A DNA stretch of 64,000 nt from Silanimonas sp044377035 (GTDB taxonomy: Bacteria; Pseudomonadota; Gammaproteobacteria; Xanthomonadales; Xanthomonadaceae). Below the pieces are notes generated by a model. That model did not search any database. It had not been told where the DNA came from and was given only the letters and a program-made list of their open reading frames with translations. Positions 56,801 to 64,000 of this stretch are shown here, piece after piece. The position numbers and the translations under genes were made by a program. The first letter of the stretch is position 1, and each line of letters starts with the position of its first letter. The DNA lies in contig NZ_JBILJW010000003.1 in NCBI RefSeq assembly GCF_044377035.1, positions 141,905 through 205,904 of the forward strand, in the 5' to 3' direction.

Positions 56801-59800
56801 ATGCGCGGCATGCTGAGGCTGTTCGGATGGATGCTGGGGCTCGCCGTCGCGCAGGCCGCGATGGCGCGGGTGCCGGAAACCCCGCAGTTCCGCCGCATCG
56901 GCATCGAACAGGGCCTGCCCTCCAGCCGCATCAACGGCCTCGCCCAGGACCGCGCCGGCTACCTGTGGATCGCCACCGACGACGGCGTGGCGCGCTTCGA
57001 CGGCCTGTCCATGCGGGTGTGGCGGCACAACCCCGGCATCGTCGGCGGCATGCCCGACAACTTGGTGAACACGCTCCTCATCGATCGTGGCGACAACGTG
57101 TGGCTGAGCTTCGGCAAGAACGGCGTCGGCGTCATCGACACCCTTCGCCGCGAAGTGCGTCCGCTGCACTCCGACGACGTTCCCGGCTTCGCCACCGCCG
57201 ATGTCTGGGCCATCGCAGAAACGCCCGACGGCTCGCTGTGGTTCGGCAGCTTCGGTGACGGCCTGTTCCAGCGCGAGCCGGACGGGCGCGTGCGCGCGCA
57301 CGGCCCGGTGCTCGCCGGTGCTGGCACCGAGCCGGATGCGCTGGTGGTCAGCCTCGCCACGACCACCGACGGCAGCCTGTTCATCGGCACCGCCACCGGG
57401 CTGGCGCAGTGGGTGGACGGCCGTGCGGAGCCGGTCTCCGTGCCCGGCCTCGACGGCGACGCCATCACCAGCCTGCAGGCCGAAGCCGACGGTTCGCTGT
57501 GGATCGGCGCGCGCAGCAGGTTGTGGCGGCGCAGCCCCGACGGCCGCATCGCGCCCTCGCCGTGGGACGCCGAACTGGCCGGCACGCGCGTGCACGGCGT
57601 GCAGCGCGATGGCCGCGGCGGGCGCTGGATCTACACCGTGCGTGGCCTCTACTACGACGACGGCGAGGGCCTGCGCCGCTTCCTCGCGCCGGAAGCCGCC
57701 GAGGGCGATTACCAGCAGATGCTCGTTGATCGCCAGGGTGGCCTGTGGTTCGGCGATGCCGAATTCGGCCTCGTCTGGCTCTCCGGCTACTGGCGCAGCT
57801 TCGCCACCCTGACGCGCCGGAGCGACCCGAGCGCGCGGCTGTCGATGCGCCAGGCCGGCGCGCTGGCCGAAGACGCCGACGGCAGCGTGCTGGTCGGCGG
57901 CGAAGAGGGCCGCCTCGATCGCCTCGATCCCACCCGCCAGCGCATCGAGAACAACGCCATCGCGCCCGCGGAACTCGGCAACGTGCGGCTGTACTCGCTG
58001 GCCCGCACGGCCGACGGCGCGCTGTGGGTGGGCGCGGCCAGCGGCCGCCTGTCGCGGCGCGACGCCGACGGCACGTGGCGACGCTGGGGGCCCGGCGATG
58101 GCGGCCCCGACGCCGCGCCGCGCGGGGCCATCGATTTCCTCGTGCCGCTGCCGGACGGCGGGCTCTGGGTCGCTGGTTACGGCGGCGGCCTGCAGCGCCG
58201 CGATGCCGAGGGCCGCGTCACGCTCACCGTCGCGCCGTCCAGCGGCCATGGGCTCGACACCTTCGACATGGAAGCCGTCACCCTCGGCCCCGACGGCGCG
58301 CTGTGGGTGGCCAACGCGAAGGGCGTGCTGCGCTGGGACGGTGAGCGCTTCCAGCCGCAGATCGGCGCCGACGGCGGTCCCGTGCAGGGCCTCGCCTTCG
58401 TCGACGCCGGCGACGTGTGGGTGTATCGCCCCGGCCTGCTGCAGCGCTGGCAGCGCGAGGCCGGCACGTGGACGAAAGTCGACCAGGTCGATTCCGGCAA
58501 CGACGGCCTGCCGAGCGCGGAAGCCGGTGGCCTCGTGCGCGACGCCGCCGGCCGGCTGTGGCTGTTCACCGTGCGCGGCCTCATCCGTTTCGACCCCGCC
58601 ACGCGCGCCATCCGCCGCTTCGGCCCCGGCGACGGCCTCGGCGAGAGCGAGTTCGGCCTGCGTCCGCCGCGCGTGCTCGCCGACGGCGTGGTGGTCGCCG
58701 GCACCGTCGGCGGCGCGGTGGTCTTCGATCCGATGCAGGTGGAACCCGACACCCGGGTGGCGACGATGGTGCTGGAGTCGATCAGCGTCCGTCGCGCCGA
58801 GGACGTCGTCGACCTCGACGCCGTCGCCGCCGTGCAGCCCGGCGCGGTGGTGACCCTGCAGCCCGACGACCGCGATCTTCGCGTGGTGGCGCGGCTGATG
58901 TCCTTCGCCGATCCGTCCGCGCACCGCTACCGCTTCCGCCTCAACGGCTACGACCCCGACTGGGTCGATGTCGGCGCCAGCGGCGAACGCCTGCTGCCGC
59001 GGCAGTCGCCGGGCCGCTACACGCTCGATGTCATCGCGGCCGGCGCCGATGGGCGCTGGTCCGAACCGATCACGCTCGCCGTCGACGTGATGCCGCCGTG
59101 GTGGCGCGCCTGGTGGGCGTGGGTGCTGTACGCGCTGGGCGGCCTCGCGGTGCTGGGCGCCGCGGCCCTGGTGTACCGGCGGCGCGTGCAGGCCCAGGCC
59201 GAGGAGCGTGGCCTGCAGGACGCGCGTCGCGTCGCGCAGCAGGCCTCCGAAGCCAAGACCGCCTTCCTCGCCGACCTCGGCCACGAATTGCGCACGCCGC
59301 TCACCGGCGTGCTCGGCATGACCGAGCTGATGCTGAAGGACCCGCTGCCGGAGCCGCAGCGCCAGCGCGCCGAAACCGTGATGCGCGCCGGCCAGCACCT
59401 GCTGCGGCTGGTGAATGACACCCTCGATCTCGCCCGCATCGAGGCCGGCCGCCTGCTGCTGCAGGACGAGGCCTTCGACCTCGCCGCGCTGGCTACCGAC
59501 GTCGGCCAGCTGCTGCGCCCGAACGCGCAGGCCAAGGGCCTCGATTTCGCCGTGCAGCTCGCGCCGGGCCTGCCGCCGCGCGTTCGCGGCGACGAGTCGC
59601 GGCTGCGGCAGATCCTGCTCAACCTCGGCGGCAACGCCATCAAGTTCACCGAGCGTGGCCGCGTCACCCTGACGCTGCGTCCGCTGCCGGGCGGCGGCGT
59701 GCAGTTCGACGTCGAGGACACCGGCATCGGCCTCGACGAGGCCCAACAGCGCCGGCTTTTCCAGCGTTTCGAACAGGCCGACGGCGAGACCACGCAGCGC

Positions 59801-60439
59801 CGCTACGGCGGCACCGGGCTCGGCCTCGCCATCAGCCGCGAACTGGCCCGCGCCATGGGTGGCGAACTCACTTTGCGCAGCGCGAAGGGCGAGGGCAGCT
59901 GCTTCAGCGTGCGCCTGCCGCTGGCCGCCGACACCGCCCTCGCACCGGTCGATCCCGGCACCGCGCGGCCACCCACCGGCGACCTCGCGGCCGCGCGCCC
60001 CGGCCTCGACCTGCTGCTGGTGGAAGACGACCCCATCGTCGCCGAGGTGATGCTCGGGCTGCTCGGCGCGCAGGGACATCGCGTTCACCACGCCACGCAA
60101 GCGCTGAACGCGCTCACCCTGATGAAGACCGAGCGCATCGACGTCGGGCTCCTCGATCTCGACTTGCCCGCGGTCGATGGCTTCGAACTGGCCACCCTGA
60201 TCCGCCAGAACGGCTGGACCCTGCCCCTGATCGCCGTCACCGCGCGCGCCGACGCCGTCTCCGAACGTCGCGCCCGCGCCGCCGGCATGGACGGCTACCT
60301 GCGCAAGCCCGTCACCGGCGCGATGCTGGCTGAAGCGCTGGATGGCATCGGCGCGGCCCCGCGACGTGGTGAATCACCCGTCGAGGGCGACCGGCGCGCA
60401 CGCCCGCGCGGCGAAGGACGCCCTGACGAGGCCGGCTGA
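56801..60439 (+). CDS. Hybrid sensor histidine kinase with two-component propeller domain
   Basis: 1212 residues. A signal peptide (RLFGWMLGLAVAQAAMA) precedes a periplasmic double propeller built from repeats of the type GYLWIATDDGVARFDG, GSLWFGSFGDGLFQ and GALWVANAKGVLRWDG. A Y_Y_Y domain (HRYRFRLNGYDPDWVDVG) and one membrane helix (AWVLYALGGLAVLGAAALVY, about 770-790) follow. Cytosolic part: H box GHELRTPLTGVLGM with His828, ATPase LNLGGNAIKFTE, DTGIGL, GGTGLGLAISREL, then a receiver with Asp1119 (LLDLDLPAVDG) and Lys in LRKPV. No DNA-binding or HPt domain is present, so output needs a separate partner. Polysaccharide-type sensing is typical of the family. Confidence 0.93.
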   Translation: MRGMLRLFGWMLGLAVAQAAMARVPETPQFRRIGIEQGLPSSRINGLAQDRAGYLWIATDDGVARFDGLSMRVWRHNPGIVGGMPDNLVNTLLIDRGDNVWLSFGKNGVGVIDTLRREVRPLHSDDVPGFATADVWAIAETPDGSLWFGSFGDGLFQREPDGRVRAHGPVLAGAGTEPDALVVSLATTTDGSLFIGTATGLAQWVDGRAEPVSVPGLDGDAITSLQAEADGSLWIGARSRLWRRSPDGRIAPSPWDAELAGTRVHGVQRDGRGGRWIYTVRGLYYDDGEGLRRFLAPEAAEGDYQQMLVDRQGGLWFGDAEFGLVWLSGYWRSFATLTRRSDPSARLSMRQAGALAEDADGSVLVGGEEGRLDRLDPTRQRIENNAIAPAELGNVRLYSLARTADGALWVGAASGRLSRRDADGTWRRWGPGDGGPDAAPRGAIDFLVPLPDGGLWVAGYGGGLQRRDAEGRVTLTVAPSSGHGLDTFDMEAVTLGPDGALWVANAKGVLRWDGERFQPQIGADGGPVQGLAFVDAGDVWVYRPGLLQRWQREAGTWTKVDQVDSGNDGLPSAEAGGLVRDAAGRLWLFTVRGLIRFDPATRAIRRFGPGDGLGESEFGLRPPRVLADGVVVAGTVGGAVVFDPMQVEPDTRVATMVLESISVRRAEDVVDLDAVAAVQPGAVVTLQPDDRDLRVVARLMSFADPSAHRYRFRLNGYDPDWVDVGASGERLLPRQSPGRYTLDVIAAGADGRWSEPITLAVDVMPPWWRAWWAWVLYALGGLAVLGAAALVYRRRVQAQAEERGLQDARRVAQQASEAKTAFLADLGHELRTPLTGVLGMTELMLKDPLPEPQRQRAETVMRAGQHLLRLVNDTLDLARIEAGRLLLQDEAFDLAALATDVGQLLRPNAQAKGLDFAVQLAPGLPPRVRGDESRLRQILLNLGGNAIKFTERGRVTLTLRPLPGGGVQFDVEDTGIGLDEAQQRRLFQRFEQADGETTQRRYGGTGLGLAISRELARAMGGELTLRSAKGEGSCFSVRLPLAADTALAPVDPGTARPPTGDLAAARPGLDLLLVEDDPIVAEVMLGLLGAQGHRVHHATQALNALTLMKTERIDVGLLDLDLPAVDGFELATLIRQNGWTLPLIAVTARADAVSERRARAAGMDGYLRKPVTGAMLAEALDGIGAAPRRGESPVEGDRRARPRGEGRPDEAG

Positions 60440-60450
60440 GCGGCGGCGCC

Positions 60451-61539
60451 TCAGCGCCGCGAGTGCGAATGCACCGCGGCCACCAGGGCCGCGACATGCT
60501 CCGGCGACATGTCGGGCGACATGCCGTGGCCGAGGTTGAATACGTGGCCGTCGCGCGAGCCGCCGTTGGCGGCCGCGTAGTCGTCCAGCGCGCGAGCCGC
60601 TTCGCGGGCGATGCCTTCCGGCGTCGCGTACAGGGTCACCGGATCGAGGTTGCCCTGCAGCGCCACCTTGCCGCCCGTGCGACGGCGTGCGTCGCCGAGC
60701 GACACGGTCCAGTCCACGCCCAGCGCTTCCGCACCGGAGGCCGCCAGTTCTTCGAGATAGGGGCCGTTGCCCTTGCCGAACAGGATCAGCGGCGCGTGGT
60801 TCGCGCCTTCGCCGCGCGGCAGCTTCTGTGCGACTTCAACGAGATACGGCAGGGAGAACTCGCGGTACAGGTGCGGCGCCATCACGCCGCCCCAGGTGTC
60901 GAACACCTGCATCGCCTGCGCGCCGGCAAGGCGCTGCGCGTCGAGGTAGGCGATGACGGCATCGGTCACTTTGCGCAGCAGCGCGTGCAGGGTGGCCGGC
61001 TCGTTCAGCGCCATCGCCTTGATGCGCGCGAAGTTGTCGGAACCGCCGCCTTCCACCATGTAGCAGGCCAGCGTCCACGGGCTGCCCGAGAAGCCGATCA
61101 GCGGCACGCGGCCGCGCAGCTCGCGGCGGATCACCCGCACCGCGTCCATCACGTAGCGCAGCTCGGTTTCCATGTCCGGCGTGCCGAGGGCTTCGACATC
61201 GGCCATCGAGCGCACCGTGCGCTCGAACTTCGGGCCCTCGCCATCGGCGAAGTACAGGCCGAGGCCCATCGCGTCCGGCACGGTGAGGATGTCGGAGAAC
61301 AGGATGGCGGCGTCGAGCGGGAAGCGCTCCAGCGGCTGCAGCGTGACCTCGCAGGCCAGCTCCGGGTTCTTCGCCATCGCCAGGAAGCTGCCGGCCTTGG
61401 CGCGGGTGGCGCGGTACTCCGGCAGGTAGCGGCCGGCCTGGCGCATCAGCCACACCGGCGTGTGCGGCACCGGCTCGCGGCGCAGGGCGCGCAGGAACAC
61501 ATCGTTATGCAGCGGGTCGTTCTTCAACGGGGTGGTCAC
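60451..61539 (-). CDS. hemE: Uroporphyrinogen decarboxylase
   Basis: 362 residues. PVWLMRQAGRYLPEYRATRAKAGSF is the N-terminal signature; further VILFSDILTVPDAMGLGLYFADGEGP-type, GFSGSPWTLACYMVEGGGS and GNLDPVTLYATPE. It removes four carboxyls from uroporphyrinogen III in heme synthesis. Converges with the hybrid kinase gene, 11 bases apart. Confidence 0.97.
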   Translation of the reverse strand: MTTPLKNDPLHNDVFLRALRREPVPHTPVWLMRQAGRYLPEYRATRAKAGSFLAMAKNPELACEVTLQPLERFPLDAAILFSDILTVPDAMGLGLYFADGEGPKFERTVRSMADVEALGTPDMETELRYVMDAVRVIRRELRGRVPLIGFSGSPWTLACYMVEGGGSDNFARIKAMALNEPATLHALLRKVTDAVIAYLDAQRLAGAQAMQVFDTWGGVMAPHLYREFSLPYLVEVAQKLPRGEGANHAPLILFGKGNGPYLEELAASGAEALGVDWTVSLGDARRRTGGKVALQGNLDPVTLYATPEGIAREAARALDDYAAANGGSRDGHVFNLGHGMSPDMSPEHVAALVAAVHSHSRR

Positions 61540-61582
61540 GGTCGCCCTCCGGGCGGCAGGGCGGCGCGAGCGCGCCGCAGGA

Positions 61583-61837
61583 TCAACGGGGCGCGTCCGC
61601 GCCTTGCGCGAACATCACTTGGAAGCCGCGCTTCAGCTGCGCGTCTCGGGCCGACTCGAAGGCGGCGAGCGCGGTGTCGCGGGCGAGGTACTGCTCCCGC
61701 TTCACCGTGGGGCGAGCGCCGGTGGTGCCGCTCTCGCGGACAAGGAACCATCCGCCGAACAGGTCCTGCTCCAAGGTGAGCTGGACGTACTTCGGGGCTT
61801 CGCCGGCGGTCGGGCGCTGTTGCAGATAGAGGCGCAT
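61583..61837 (-). CDS. WGR-domain-like small protein
   Basis: 84 residues. MRLYLQQRP, then YVQLTLEQDLFGGWFLVRESGTTG and REQYLARDTALAAFESARDAQLKRGF, as in stand-alone WGR domain proteins, with the Trp-Gly order reading GGWFLVR. WGR domains bind nucleic acids in other proteins. It may be co-transcribed with hemE, 43 bases downstream. Confidence 0.85.
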   Translation of the reverse strand: MRLYLQQRPTAGEAPKYVQLTLEQDLFGGWFLVRESGTTGARPTVKREQYLARDTALAAFESARDAQLKRGFQVMFAQGADAPR

Positions 61838-61895
61838 AGGGCGCGCATTGTAAGGGAGCCGCGCCGTCGCGGCCCCGTGCACCGGCCTCGGCCGC

Positions 61896-62714
61896 TCAGC
61901 GCGTGGCCAGAAGAGGTGCGGACGCGGGCTCGACAACCGCCGCCAGCGCTGCCAGCTCCCCCGAGGCCTGCATGGCCTCGAGCGCCGCCGCCAGGCGCGG
62001 TGCGAGCGCCGCATGGCGCCGGTGGAGCCCGTGGTAGGCGGGCTGCTCGCACAGCGTCGCCTGCGCCACGACGTTCCGAAGCCCGAGCTGTGCCGTGTGT
62101 CGGCGCTGGTCCATCGGGGCGTCCACGACCACGTCCAGCCGGCCGGCGGCCAGCATGCGGTAGAGCTGGGCGCCGGTCGTCACTTCGGTCACGCGGTCCA
62201 ATCCCGCCACCAGTCGCTGCGATTGCAGCAGCCCGCGCACGATCCCCACCCGGCGCCCACGAAGGTCCGCCACGTTGCGCACCGTGAAGCCGGCATCCGA
62301 GCGAACGTAGGCCACCAAGGACACCTGCATCAGCGGCGGCCCCACCCGCATCAGGGCCGGGTGCGCGTCGAAGTAGGGGGCGATGCGCGCCACTTCGCCG
62401 TCCAGCCGTCCCGCGTCCAGGCGCTGCGAGGCCCGCGGGGCCGGAAGGGGCTCCAAGCGGAGCGGCAGCCCCGCCCGCGCATAGGCCCGCTGCAGGATCG
62501 CTGAGAGCCTGTCCGATGCGGCGGAGTCGTGGGCCCGCGCGATGTTCAGCACGGCGGGGGCCTCAGGACGGGGCGGCGAGGACGGGGCCGCGCCCCCGGC
62601 GAGTCCCGGCAGCAGGGCCAGGATCAGGCCGAAGGTCCGCCAACCGCCGCCCAGACAGGACACGGCCTCCGGCCGGTGCGGGCGGGGTTGGCAGTAGCAG
62701 ACAGGGGAGGGCAT
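61896..62714 (-). CDS. Periplasmic substrate-binding protein (SBP3-like)
   Basis: 272 residues. The domain resembles amino-acid-type solute-binding proteins: LSAILQRAYARAGLPLRLEPLPAPRASQRLDAGRLDGEVARI, VRNVADLRGRRVGIVRG and AAGRLDVVVDAPMDQRRH. The N-terminus from ATG 62714 is odd (CYCQPRPHRP) for a signal peptide; a GTG at 62663 would start just before LILALLPGLAGGAA. No ABC transporter genes lie beside it, so it may serve as a sensor or act alone. Confidence 0.82.
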   Translation of the reverse strand: MPSPVCYCQPRPHRPEAVSCLGGGWRTFGLILALLPGLAGGAAPSSPPRPEAPAVLNIARAHDSAASDRLSAILQRAYARAGLPLRLEPLPAPRASQRLDAGRLDGEVARIAPYFDAHPALMRVGPPLMQVSLVAYVRSDAGFTVRNVADLRGRRVGIVRGLLQSQRLVAGLDRVTEVTTGAQLYRMLAAGRLDVVVDAPMDQRRHTAQLGLRNVVAQATLCEQPAYHGLHRRHAALAPRLAAALEAMQASGELAALAAVVEPASAPLLATR

Positions 62715-62789
62715 GCCGCAGCCTTCGTCCTCGACGTTGACTCAAGTCCGCAGTCTCCCCGCGCCGCGGCCCGGGCGGCATCGGGAAAA

Positions 62790-63812
62790 TCAGCGATCCA
62801 GGGGGCTGAGCACGCCCCCGGCGCCCCGGTTCAGCACGTGGGTGTAGATCTGGGTGGTCTTCACGTCCCGATGGCCGAGCAGCTCCTGCACCGTGCGGAT
62901 GTCGGCGCCCGACTCCAGCAGGTGGGTGGCGAAACTGTGCCGCAGCGTGTGGCAGGTCACCGGCTTCGGGATGCCGGCCTCGACGCGGGCGCGCTTCACC
63001 GCCGCCTGCAGCACCTTCTCGTCGAGGTGGTGGCGGCGCTCGATCCCGGTGCGCGGGTCCTTCGAACGCCGCGAGGCCGGGAACACGTACTGCCACACCC
63101 AGTCCTCGCCGGCATTCGGGAACTTGCGCGCCAAGGCGTTCGGCAGCCACACCGAACCGAAGCCGGCCTCGAGGTCGCGCGCATGCTCCACCCGCGCATC
63201 CTCCATCTGCCGGCGCAGCGGCTCGGCCAGCTTCGACGGCAGCATCGTGTGGCGGTCCTTGTTGCCCTTGCCCGAGCGCACCGTGATCTCCCAGCGCTCG
63301 AAGTCGACATCCTTCACTCGTAAACGGATGACCTCCATCAGGCGCAGGCCCGAGCCGTAGAGCAGCGAGGCCATCAGCCACTCACGGCCCTGCATCCGCG
63401 AGAGCAGGCGCACCACCTCCCCGCGCGAGAGCACCACCGGCACGCGGATGCTGCGCTTCGCCCGCACCACGTCGTCCAGCCACTCCGGCGACATCCCGAG
63501 CAGTTCGCGATACAGAAAGAGCAAAGCCGACAGCGCCTGCGACTGCGTGCTCGCCGACACCCGGCCCTCCACCGCCAGCCGAGTGAGGAACGCGCCCATC
63601 GCTCGCCCGTCCATTTCTTTAGGGTGGCGCCGACCGTTCTCCGCCATATACCGGCGAATCCACCCGAGATATGCATGTTCGGTCCGAATGCTGTAGTGCT
63701 TCGTCCGCAACATGAGGCGAACCGCGTCGATCACCTCCCTCGGCGTCGCCGCACCAAGCGCCACTTCCCGAGGGTCCTTTAGCACCCCCGACTCGCCGCC
63801 CGATTTTTTCAT
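62790..63812 (-). CDS. intI: Integron integrase (tyrosine recombinase IntI)
   Basis: 340 residues from ATG 63812; the longer frame to 63881 adds 23 residues without homology. Tyrosine recombinase residues are R157 (GSGLRLMEVIRLRVKDVDF), K182, H288/R291 (TCHTLRHSFATHLLESG), H314 (LLGHRDVKT) and Y323 (QIYTHV). All sit exactly 11 positions after IntI1 numbering. The IntI-specific insert is present around residues 226-265 (ALARKFPNAGEDWVWQYVF, then PASRRSKDPRTG). The end GVLSPLDR is typical. It recombines attI and attC to gain or lose gene cassettes. The coding sequence is less GC-rich towards its 5' end than neighbours. Confidence 0.95.
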   Translation of the reverse strand: MKKSGGESGVLKDPREVALGAATPREVIDAVRLMLRTKHYSIRTEHAYLGWIRRYMAENGRRHPKEMDGRAMGAFLTRLAVEGRVSASTQSQALSALLFLYRELLGMSPEWLDDVVRAKRSIRVPVVLSRGEVVRLLSRMQGREWLMASLLYGSGLRLMEVIRLRVKDVDFERWEITVRSGKGNKDRHTMLPSKLAEPLRRQMEDARVEHARDLEAGFGSVWLPNALARKFPNAGEDWVWQYVFPASRRSKDPRTGIERRHHLDEKVLQAAVKRARVEAGIPKPVTCHTLRHSFATHLLESGADIRTVQELLGHRDVKTTQIYTHVLNRGAGGVLSPLDR

Positions 63813-64000
63813 CCCGGTATTCCCGCCGCGCATTCCGTCGCTGTGGGCACAAGGGTGGCGGGCCCGAACCCCCTCAGCCATCGGATATCGTGTTGATCCA
63901 GCGTAGGATTTCGGCCGTTGACCGGACGGCGGCGGCCTTTCAAGCTGCTGCTACACCCCCCATTGGGGTACACAAGTAGTTAGCGGGGCGGCGGTGGACG
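63813..64000. other. 5' flank of intI with candidate attI site
   Basis: GTTAGCG at 63979-63985 fits the GTTRRRY recombination core with one mismatch (C at the third R). It follows ACAAGTA, in a segment that is less GC-rich than average, about 170 bases upstream of the intI start. A short hairpin, ACCCC-ATT-GGGGT-like, lies just before it. In mobile and chromosomal integrons attI lies in this position and cassettes continue away from intI, which here would be beyond the window. No attC pair and no LexA box is visible in the remaining bases. Confidence 0.5.

Noticed and set aside
56660..60100. Very long minus-strand open frame (1146 codons) antisense to the hybrid kinase
   Set aside because: Its translation is low-complexity, Ala/Arg/His/Gly-rich, with no domain. 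The plus strand carries complete kinase, propeller and receiver motifs. Long antisense frames are expected in GC-rich genes.
57000..62700. Cassette array to the left of intI (inverted integron)
   Set aside because: The genes there are long conserved housekeeping or signalling genes with ordinary spacing and no attC-like hairpins.
63813..64000. LexA operator in front of intI
   Set aside because: No CTG-N10-CAG or TTAG-N6-TACTA match was found in the remaining sequence.
1..64000. CRISPR arrays, tRNA or rRNA genes, and phage or IS transposase genes
   Set aside because: No regularly spaced direct repeats, tRNA-like cloverleaf or transposase motif was seen by reading the sequence; a dedicated scan (tRNAscan-SE, CRISPRCasFinder, ISfinder) was not possible.

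Overview
This is a GC-rich chromosomal segment of a gammaproteobacterium, most likely of the Xanthomonadaceae/Lysobacteraceae (order Lysobacterales). The evidence is gene content and order rather than a marker gene: split-alpha pnt transhydrogenase, petABC followed by sspA-sspB, a miaB-phoH-ybeY-corC array, nudE-cysQ-mazG, DUF1631 and DUF3106 proteins, a TonB-dependent receptor without a plug-side extension, and a chromosomal-type integron integrase. No rRNA, tRNA or CRISPR array was seen.

Layout. 1-5480: 5' part of dxs (cut by the left edge), an unknown protein, an HNH endonuclease, prolyl aminopeptidase, a Nudix hydrolase, a 5'-3' exonuclease and a nitroreductase. 5594-12804: DUF1631 protein and the proton-translocating transhydrogenase genes pntAA, pntAB and pntB. 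Between pntAA and pntAB lies an opposite-strand block: an Asp/Arg-repeat secreted protein, an ECF sigma factor, a probable anti-sigma protein and a DUF3106 protein. 12824-20651: small membrane protein, sufT, then a long minus-strand array corA < DUF4105 < corC < ybeY < HAD phosphatase < phoH < miaB. 20724-25688: lytic transglycosylase, the cytochrome bc1 operon petABC with a strong terminator, then sspAB. 25708-35262: FHA protein, nadC-trm112-like, purEK, rsmE-bioA, and a compact nudE-cysQ-mazG-HAD-Mpo1-like run. 35272-37965: a TetR / degenerate SDR / MATE module around a palindromic operator region. 38084-41580: OmpR-type two-component pair, secreted isoaspartyl peptidase, small helical protein.

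41581-42095 is the only gene-free stretch over 300 bases; it is packed with inverted repeats. 42096-56690: MEST-like hydrolase, prfC, M23 peptidase plus phytase-like lipoprotein, MASE1-GGDEF-EAL protein, TonB receptor, alkaline phosphatase lipoprotein, sdaA, glutaredoxin-like protein, and a YceI-cytochrome b561-YceI group. 56801-62714: a 1212-residue hybrid propeller sensor kinase, hemE, a WGR-like small protein and a periplasmic binding protein.

The right edge (62790-64000) holds an integron integrase (IntI) read leftward. All catalytic residues and the IntI-specific insert are present, and a plausible attI core site lies in its 5' flank. The cassette array, if present, would begin just beyond base 64000. 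This is the most notable element of the window. Many gene pairs are joined by 1-4 base stop/start overlaps (TGATG, ATGA, GTGA), which implies translational coupling across most operons here.
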